A stretch of 11,497 nucleotides of DNA from Bacteroidales bacterium (GTDB taxonomy: Bacteria; Bacteroidota; Bacteroidia; Bacteroidales; UBA7960). The stretch covers positions 1 to 11,497 of the forward strand of contig PWNY01000026.1 of the NCBI GenBank assembly GCA_003557805.1, read 5' to 3'. The notes below the pieces were generated by a model. It was not told where the DNA came from. It searched no databases and saw only the letters and a list, made by a program, of their open reading frames with translations. The first letter of the stretch is position 1. Every line of letters begins with the position of its first letter. Positions 6,497 to 11,497 of the stretch are shown here, in pieces. Both the position numbers and the translations under genes were made by a program.

Positions 6497-6925
6497 ATGA
6501 CCCTTATGTACAGGTCTCAATGGCTTTTGCTTTTCATCTTATTACTGCTGTATCCCGGCGACCGGTGCTTTGGAGCCTGGCCCGGCGGGGAAGACGTTGA
6601 TGAAATAATGATGACACTACCCTACGCAGTACCTGAAAAAGAGGTGATTGACCTTGGACTAATAAAACAGGGCAGCAGGAGCAGTGGTGAGATCAGGATA
6701 CTGAATAAGGGGGCAAAGGATTTTGTTATTGCCAGGGTAAGGAGCTCCTGCGGGCTGATGATCCCTACATGGCCTGACGGGGCTGTGGGCCATAATGAAG
6801 AGGCTGTTGTCCGGTTTCGTTATGACAGCAGCCGCCCGGGGCCTTTTGAAAGGAAGGTGGTGATACATACCAACGCATACCAGAGAACCCTGGTAGTTAC
6901 TGTAAAAGGTGAGGTAGTCAGGTAA
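6497..6925 (+). CDS. Small exported DUF1573-domain protein
   Basis: From the ATG at 6497 (an ATG at 6506 is equally possible) this is 142 residues. The reading frame is open further upstream into the peptidase gene, but only from 6497 does the protein begin with a signal peptide: a Tyr-Arg-Ser-Gln stretch, a Leu-rich core and a Cys-Phe-Gly-Ala cleavage region near residues 24-27. The rest is a single Ig-like DUF1573 domain. It has the conserved DLGLIKQG opening, an SCGLM segment where most members have SCGC, a Trp-Pro pair, and RPGPFERKVVIHTN near the end. DUF1573 proteins are abundant in Bacteroidota, and I know of no firmly established biochemical role. Location should be the periplasm. It sits 20 bases behind the M24 peptidase gene, so both products would meet in the same compartment, but a functional link is unproven. 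Confidence 0.85.
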   Translation: MTLMYRSQWLLLFILLLLYPGDRCFGAWPGGEDVDEIMMTLPYAVPEKEVIDLGLIKQGSRSSGEIRILNKGAKDFVIARVRSSCGLMIPTWPDGAVGHNEEAVVRFRYDSSRPGPFERKVVIHTNAYQRTLVVTVKGEVVR

Positions 6926-7005
6926 GGCATTACCAGGCCACCGCTGCTCTGCCGGGAGGCATTCAGTTGACAGAATTTATCTTTCTAACATATAAAACTT
7001 TTTCT

Positions 7006-8205
7006 ATGCCAAAAATATCCGACAAGGGGCGGAAAATGCCCGCCTCTCCAATCCGCAAGCTAGTTCCATATGCTGACAAAGCCAAGAAAGAGGGTGTGAC
7101 GGTTTTCCACCTTAATATCGGTCAGCCAGACATCCCGACACCAGATTCCATGATAAGGGCGATGCATGAGCTGGACCAGAAGGTTATAGAGTACAGTCAC
7201 TCTGCCGGTATTCTCTCATGCCGGCAAAAGATGTGTGAATATTACAAAAAGCATGGCATTAATGTTGAACCTGATGAGATCATAATCGGGGCCGGTGCCT
7301 CCGAAGCCATACTGTTCGGGGTGATGACATGCCTGAACCCGGGTGATGAGATCATAATCCCCGAGCCATTCTATGCAAATTATAACGGATTTGCTACAAC
7401 GGCAGGAGTTAATGTTAAGCCGATACCATCCAGCATTGAAACAGGTTTCGCACTCCCCCCCATTGAGGAATTTGAAAAGGCCATAAGCCCTAAAACCAAG
7501 GCCATAATGGTCTGCAACCCCAATAACCCTACAGGCTATCTTTACTCAAAAGAGGAGCTGGAGGTGCTGAGGAAAATAGTCAAAAAGTATGATCTATACC
7601 TTTTTGCTGACGAGGTGTACCGCGAGTTCTGCTATGACGGTTATACACATCACTCGGTGATGAACCTTGAAGGTATTGAGAACAATGTGGTTCTTTTTGA
7701 TTCGGTCAGCAAGCGTTACAGTGCATGTGGTATAAGGATAGGAGCCATGATATCACGCAACAGGGAAGTGATGCAAACCGCCCTGAAGTTTGCACAGGCC
7801 CGGCTCAGCCCACCATCTCTGGGACAGATAGCGGCCGAGGCAGCAATGGACACCCCTGAAAGCTACTTCGATGAGATAATCGCTGAGTATCTTGCCCGCA
7901 GGAATACTGTGGTAAAGGCCCTGTCAGGAATGGAAGGCGTTATATGCCCGACGCCCAAGGGTGCCTTTTACGTGACACCAAGCCTGCCTATTGATGACTC
8001 CGACAGGTACTGCCAGTGGCTGCTTGAAGAGTTCAGGCATGAAAACCAGACGGTTATGCTGGCTCCCGCAACCGGTTTCTATGCAACACCCGGGGAAGGA
8101 AAGAAAGAGGTACGTATATCCTATGTACTGAATGTTGAGAGGCTTGAAAAGGCAATGAAGTGCATTGAAGTGTCACTCAGGGAGTACCCTGGCAGGACTA
8201 TCTGA
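7006..8205 (+). CDS. Class I PLP-dependent aminotransferase (aspartate aminotransferase-like)
   Basis: A fold-type I aminotransferase of 399 residues from the ATG at 7006. The frame stays open to a TTG at 6967, but the ATG is preferred because MPKISDKGRKMPASPIRKL is the normal family N-terminus. PLP contacts are visible: GAGASEA (95-101) for phosphate, Asn174 in NPNNPTG, Asp202 and Tyr205 in ADEVYREF, the Schiff-base Lys236 in SVSKRYSACGIRIG, and Arg370 in VRISY, which binds the substrate carboxylate. NIGQPDIPTP (37-46) is the usual N-terminal motif. It transfers an amino group between an amino acid and a 2-oxoacid in the cytoplasm. Related enzymes include aspartate, aromatic and methionine aminotransferases, and the sequence does not let me choose. 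It is 80 bases after the DUF1573 gene with no terminator between, and it converges on uvrA with 30 bases between. Confidence 0.94.
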   Translation: MPKISDKGRKMPASPIRKLVPYADKAKKEGVTVFHLNIGQPDIPTPDSMIRAMHELDQKVIEYSHSAGILSCRQKMCEYYKKHGINVEPDEIIIGAGASEAILFGVMTCLNPGDEIIIPEPFYANYNGFATTAGVNVKPIPSSIETGFALPPIEEFEKAISPKTKAIMVCNPNNPTGYLYSKEELEVLRKIVKKYDLYLFADEVYREFCYDGYTHHSVMNLEGIENNVVLFDSVSKRYSACGIRIGAMISRNREVMQTALKFAQARLSPPSLGQIAAEAAMDTPESYFDEIIAEYLARRNTVVKALSGMEGVICPTPKGAFYVTPSLPIDDSDRYCQWLLEEFRHENQTVMLAPATGFYATPGEGKKEVRISYVLNVERLEKAMKCIEVSLREYPGRTI

Positions 8206-8227
8206 TTGACATCAGGCTTAATAAATT

Positions 8228-8251
8228 CTTTGTTTTCAAAGCTTTGAAGCC
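8228..8251. terminator. Weak hairpin-forming sequence between convergent aminotransferase and uvrA
   Basis: CTTTG (8228-8232) and CAAAG (8237-8241) can form a 5-bp stem with a TTTT loop. The overlapping TTCAAAGCTTTGAA (8235-8248) is a perfect palindrome that includes the uvrA stop codon. GGCTT (8215-8219) and AAGCC (8247-8251) could close a larger stem. No T tract longer than four follows on either strand, so termination here is only a possibility. Confidence 0.2.
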
Positions 8252-11055
8252 AGGAAGCTGCCAGTGTAGGAAGTTGTGCATTCTGCAAGACCTTCCGGGG
8301 TTCCGGCAAATACAAGCCCGCCCCCTTTTTCACCCCCTTCGGGGCCCAGGTCTATAACCCAGTCGGCACATTTGATAACCTCCGGGTTGTGCTCTATCAC
8401 GATCACGGAATGACCGTTTTCGATCAGTGCATTAAGTGCCGATAACAGCATCCTTATATCATCAAAGTGCAGGCCTGTAGTGGGTTCGTCAAATATAAAG
8501 AGGGTCTTGTCCGGTGTAAGCCCCTTTGTAAGAAATGATGCAAGCTTTATCCGCTGAGCCTCTCCCCCGCTAAGGGTACTGGATGGTTGTCCAAGCCTTA
8601 TATAGCCAAGGCCAACATCCTTCAGGGGCTGCAATTTTGCAGCTATCCTTCTGCATATATCCCCGCACTCATCAGAGTTGCTGAACAGTTTGATCGCATC
8701 ATCCACTGTAAGATCCAAAATATCAGCAATGGTTTTCCCCATAAATTCCACATCGAGGATATCCTCCTTAAAACGCTTGCCCCTGCAACTCTCGCACTCC
8801 AGAACAATATCGGCCATAAACTGCATCTCTATCTTGACCGTCCCTTCACCCTCACACTCCGGGCACCGTCCACCCTCGATGTTGAATGAAAAATAACCCG
8901 GTTTATAGCCACGGGTCCTGGCCAGTGGGCGGGAAGAAAACAACTGCCTTACCTCGTCATATGCCTTTATGTATGTTACTGGATTGGATCTTGAGGACTT
9001 GCCTATTGGGTTCTGGTCGACATATTCAATGTTTTTAAGACTGGCTGTATCTCCCGTAACCGAATCAAAGGCACCGGTCCTTTCACCGTATCCGCCATAA
9101 AGCTTTTTAAGTGCCGGATATAGTATATCCTTGACAAGGGTGCTCTTCCCTGAACCACTCACACCCGTAATCACTGTCAGTATGTTAAGGGGAAAATCCA
9201 CATCAAAGCCCTTCAGGTTATGCTGACGTACTCCGCCCAGCCGTATATACTCCTTCCACCTGCGCCTTCTTTCCGGTACGGGTATTTCCCTGACTCCTCC
9301 AAGATATGCAGCTGTTAGGCTCTCCCCGCACTCCAGTAGCCCTGCGTGATCTCCCTGGTAAACAACCCTGCCCCCATGGGTGCCTGCACCAGGTCCGATA
9401 TCAATCAGCTGGTCGGCTGACCGGATAATATCCTCGTCATGCTCAACGACTATTACCGTGTTGCCAATATCCCTGAGTTTTTCGAGCACCTTCACAAGGC
9501 GGCGGGTATCGCGCTGGTGCAACCCGATGCTGGGTTCATCAAGAATATACATCGACCCCACCAGGCTGCTGCCAAGTGATGTTGCAAGGTTTATCCTCTG
9601 GGACTCACCGCCGGAAAGCGTGTTGGAGAGCCTGTTTAGACTGAGGTACCCGAGCCCCACATCATTCAGGTAGGCAAGGCGGTTATTGATCTCCACAAGC
9701 AAACGTTTTGCAACGGTGCTGTCGTGATCATCCAGTGACAGTTCCCTGAAAAACTGCTGAAGCCTGTCGAGTGGCATCAAAACAAGCCCGGTTATGGGTT
9801 TTCCGCCTACCTTAACATACGATGCGTCCTTCCTAAGCCTTGTTCCCCTGCACTCCGGGCATGCAGTCCTGCCCCTGTACCTGGAGAGCATGACCCTGTA
9901 CTGTATCTTGTAGGTGTTCTCCTCCACCATGCTGAAAAAATCATTCAGCCCCTTGAAGTAGCTGTTGCCTGTCCAGAGAAGCTCCCTGTGTTCGGGGCCG
10001 AGGTCCTTGTAGGGTGTGTGTATGGGAAATCCGAACTTATAGGCGTTTGCTACCAGCTGCTCTTTCCACCACTGCATCTTTTCTCCCTTCCAGCAGGCCA
10101 CAGCACCTTCGTAAACCGACAGGCTCTTATTTGGAATCACCAGGTCAGGATCAATACCAATAACACTGCCGAACCCTTCACAACTTCGGCAGGCACCGTA
10201 AGGGTTATTGAAAGCGAAGAGGTTCACGTCTGGTTTTTCAAACTCAATACCGTCGCGTTCAAAACGGTTAGAAAATGTCCTTCTTAAGGTGGTCTCCCCG
10301 TCCCGGTACTCCAGTATGCATGTTCCTTCTCCCTCATAGAAAGCTGTCTGCACCGAGTCTGCAATCCTTACCCTCAGGTCATCCACATACTCATCCTCGA
10401 TCCTGAACCGGTCTATTATTACGGCAACATCCTCCATTTTAACTTCAGGTGTGCCGGAGGCTGTCAAATCCTCTATCCTTTCAACCCTGCCGTCAATATA
10501 GAGCCTTGTAAAACCCTGTTGCAGCAGCACCTTCAGTTGCTGCCCTGTATCCCTGTCTGTTCTTTCCTTAAGCGGAGCCATCAGAAGGATCATCGTTCCC
10601 TGTGGCCGGGAAAGGCAAAAGCCTGCCACGTCTGCCACGGTATCCCGTGTCACTATTTCACCTGAAACAGGTGAGTAGGTCTTGCCGATCCTTGCATACA
10701 AAAGCTTCAGGTACTCATAAACCTCCGTGGAAGTCCCGACGGTTGACCTGGGGTTCCTTGTGCTTACCTTCTGCTCGATGGCAATTGCCGGGGATATCCC
10801 TTTTATGTAGTCTGCCTCGGGTTTGTGCATCCGGCCCAGGAACTGCCTTGCATATGCACTTAAACTCTCCACATAACGTCTCTGGCCCTCCGAATAGAGA
10901 GTATCGAAAGCCAGTGATGATTTACCCGAACCCGACAGGCCTGTTATGACTACCAGGCGGTTTCTTTCAATGGCCACATCAACCCCTTTGAGGTTGTGGA
11001 CCCTGGCTCCCTTAATCAGTATGTACTTCTTTGGGTCAAGCTGATCGATATTCAT
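8236..11055 (-). CDS. uvrA: UvrABC excision nuclease subunit A (damage-recognition ATPase)
   Basis: A full-length UvrA of 939 residues, the DNA-damage sensor of nucleotide excision repair, which works as a dimer and loads UvrB. Two ABC ATPase halves are present. The first has Walker A GLSGSGKS (39-46, Lys45), signature LSGGESQRI (480-488) and Walker B YILDEPSIGL (503-512). The second has GVSGSGKS (631-638, Lys637), LSGGEAQRI (828-836) and LFIFDEPTTGL (852-862). Zinc modules show CPEC (399-402) and the DNA-binding set CPEC...CESC (731-734, 754-757). In the first module only CRSC (289-292) remains: the segment around 260-270, where most UvrA proteins have the partner CxxC, reads TFSNRFERDGI with no cysteine. 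I believe this is shared by Bacteroidota UvrA proteins. The gene stands alone; its -7 box lies within an inverted repeat just upstream. I saw no LexA-type SOS box of a kind I know. Confidence 0.98.
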   Translation of the reverse strand: MNIDQLDPKKYILIKGARVHNLKGVDVAIERNRLVVITGLSGSGKSSLAFDTLYSEGQRRYVESLSAYARQFLGRMHKPEADYIKGISPAIAIEQKVSTRNPRSTVGTSTEVYEYLKLLYARIGKTYSPVSGEIVTRDTVADVAGFCLSRPQGTMILLMAPLKERTDRDTGQQLKVLLQQGFTRLYIDGRVERIEDLTASGTPEVKMEDVAVIIDRFRIEDEYVDDLRVRIADSVQTAFYEGEGTCILEYRDGETTLRRTFSNRFERDGIEFEKPDVNLFAFNNPYGACRSCEGFGSVIGIDPDLVIPNKSLSVYEGAVACWKGEKMQWWKEQLVANAYKFGFPIHTPYKDLGPEHRELLWTGNSYFKGLNDFFSMVEENTYKIQYRVMLSRYRGRTACPECRGTRLRKDASYVKVGGKPITGLVLMPLDRLQQFFRELSLDDHDSTVAKRLLVEINNRLAYLNDVGLGYLSLNRLSNTLSGGESQRINLATSLGSSLVGSMYILDEPSIGLHQRDTRRLVKVLEKLRDIGNTVIVVEHDEDIIRSADQLIDIGPGAGTHGGRVVYQGDHAGLLECGESLTAAYLGGVREIPVPERRRRWKEYIRLGGVRQHNLKGFDVDFPLNILTVITGVSGSGKSTLVKDILYPALKKLYGGYGERTGAFDSVTGDTASLKNIEYVDQNPIGKSSRSNPVTYIKAYDEVRQLFSSRPLARTRGYKPGYFSFNIEGGRCPECEGEGTVKIEMQFMADIVLECESCRGKRFKEDILDVEFMGKTIADILDLTVDDAIKLFSNSDECGDICRRIAAKLQPLKDVGLGYIRLGQPSSTLSGGEAQRIKLASFLTKGLTPDKTLFIFDEPTTGLHFDDIRMLLSALNALIENGHSVIVIEHNPEVIKCADWVIDLGPEGGEKGGGLVFAGTPEGLAECTTSYTGSFLASKL

Positions 11056-11067
11056 TCTTAGTGCTCC

Positions 11068-11089
11068 TAACTTTGCGGCTGCAAAGTTA
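11068..11089. repeat. Perfect 9-base inverted repeat upstream of uvrA
   Basis: TAACTTTGC (11068-11076) and GCAAAGTTA (11081-11089) are exact reverse complements separated by GGCT. The repeat starts 13 bases from the uvrA ATG. Each arm contains TAACTTTG, an exact Bacteroidota -7 box, one on each strand. It could be a repressor operator, a hairpin in the mRNA, or simply two opposed promoter elements. Confidence 0.6.
11082..11089 (-). promoter_or_regulatory. Candidate -7 box of the uvrA promoter
   Basis: The minus strand reads TAACTTTG followed by CAGCC, a perfect TAnnTTTG match. It lies 26 bases before the uvrA ATG, so the mRNA leader would be about 20 nt. The -33 position has no clear TTTG, which is common because that element is weakly conserved. 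Confidence 0.45.
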
Positions 11090-11173
11090 AGCTTTATTTT
11101 TAAGCATTATTTTTTGTAACTTGCGCCTTTTCGAGATAAAACCAATTGGTCAAACTACTAAAAGATATCGCTC

Positions 11174-11497
11174 ATGATGCAGGAGAATTTAACGGGGTTT
11201 ATATTAAAGGCAATAAGGAACAACTGGAAAATCACTGCTTTTGCGGACTATGGAGGCAAAAGCTACAAATACAGCGATGTTGCCGGGCACATAATTTACC
11301 TGCATACGCGCTTTGAGGTACTGGGCATTAAACAGGGCGACAAGATCGCACTGCTGGGAAAGAACTCCGCACACTGGGGAATATCATACCTGGCGGTGAT
11401 CACATACGGGGCCGTGGTCGTTCCGGTGCTTCCCGACTTCAAGCCCAATGATGTCCACCATATTGTGAATTATTCTGAATCCAAGCTTCTACTTGCC
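11174..11497 (+). CDS. AMP-forming acyl-CoA synthetase (long-chain fatty acid--CoA ligase type), partial N-terminus
   Basis: The 108 codons visible run off the right edge. An in-frame TAA at 11159-11161 restricts the start to the tandem ATGs at 11174 and 11177. The segment matches the beginning of the AMP-binding domain: an opening helix, YKYSDVAG (31-38, the usual 'T/S-Y-x-E/D-L' start region), LGIKQGDKIALLGKNS (50-65, near-universal in this superfamily), WGISYLAVITYGAVVVPVLP (68-87), and the start of the HIVNYSESKLLLA helix-strand (96-108). The P-loop (TSGTTGxxK) and A8 motif are beyond the window. Members activate carboxylic acids with ATP, then transfer them to CoA. The PVLPDFKPND form resembles long-chain acyl-CoA ligases of the FadD/ACSL group, but specificity cannot be judged from this part. 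It is divergent from uvrA over 118 bases. Confidence 0.88.
   Translation, partial: MMQENLTGFILKAIRNNWKITAFADYGGKSYKYSDVAGHIIYLHTRFEVLGIKQGDKIALLGKNSAHWGISYLAVITYGAVVVPVLPDFKPNDVHHIVNYSESKLLLA

Noticed and set aside
6967..7005. TTG start for the aminotransferase and an E. coli-like TTGACA / 18 bp / TATAAA promoter
   Set aside because: The added residues are not part of the family N-terminus. The hexamers match sigma-70 consensus well, but the Bacteroidota primary sigma factor uses a different consensus and the spacing to the ATG leaves almost no leader, so I treat it as coincidence pending start-site mapping.
1..11497. Mobile elements, CRISPR arrays, toxin-antitoxin or phage-defence genes
   Set aside because: No direct-repeat arrays, transposase or nuclease motifs were seen, and nearly all sequence is explained by conserved housekeeping genes.

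Overview
The window looks like chromosomal DNA from a member of the Bacteroidota, probably order Bacteroidales or a close relative. The reasons are: a divergent OadA of the type I associate with that phylum, a UvrA lacking the first pair of zinc cysteines, a DUF1573 protein, almost no Shine-Dalgarno sequences, and several matches to the Bacteroidota -7 promoter box (TAnnTTTG). No database search was possible, so the taxonomy is inference. I see no mobile element, CRISPR array, tRNA or rRNA; the content is mostly housekeeping.

Layout from left to right. (1) 1-798, minus strand: a sensor histidine kinase cut by the left edge. (2) 799-1038: an unusually structured intergenic region. It has a plus-strand -7 box inside a perfect 12-base palindrome, a set of mutually exclusive hairpins, and an intrinsic terminator facing the oad genes but lying before them. 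(3) 1039-4410, plus strand: oadG-oadA-oadB, a membrane-bound biotin-dependent decarboxylase sodium pump. (4) 4413-4907, minus strand: a YbaK/ProX-type prolyl-tRNA editing deacylase that converges on oadB with 2 bases between the stop codons. (5) 4998-6476 and 6497-6925, plus strand: a membrane-anchored M24 (aminopeptidase P-like) peptidase and a small exported DUF1573 protein, probably cotranscribed. (6) 7006-8205, plus strand: a class I PLP aminotransferase. (7) 8236-11055, minus strand: uvrA. (8) 11174-11497, plus strand: the N-terminus of an AMP-forming acyl-CoA synthetase, cut by the right edge and divergent from uvrA across a regulatory region with a strong inverted repeat.

How the genes work together. 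The three oad products form one complex. OadA takes CO2 from a carboxylated substrate onto its own biotin, OadB decarboxylates carboxybiotin and exports Na+, and OadG holds the complex at the membrane. No biotin carboxylase gene lies beside them, which fits the decarboxylase pump rather than an ATP-driven carboxylase. The other genes are single-function neighbours with no evident shared pathway.

The observation most worth following is the 882-1038 leader. It has the architecture of a transcription attenuator (1:2 / 2:3 / 3:4 pairing) or of a roughly 100-nt terminated small RNA, and I could not match it to any riboswitch class I know. The second is the perfect inverted repeat in front of uvrA, which puts a TAnnTTTG box on both strands.
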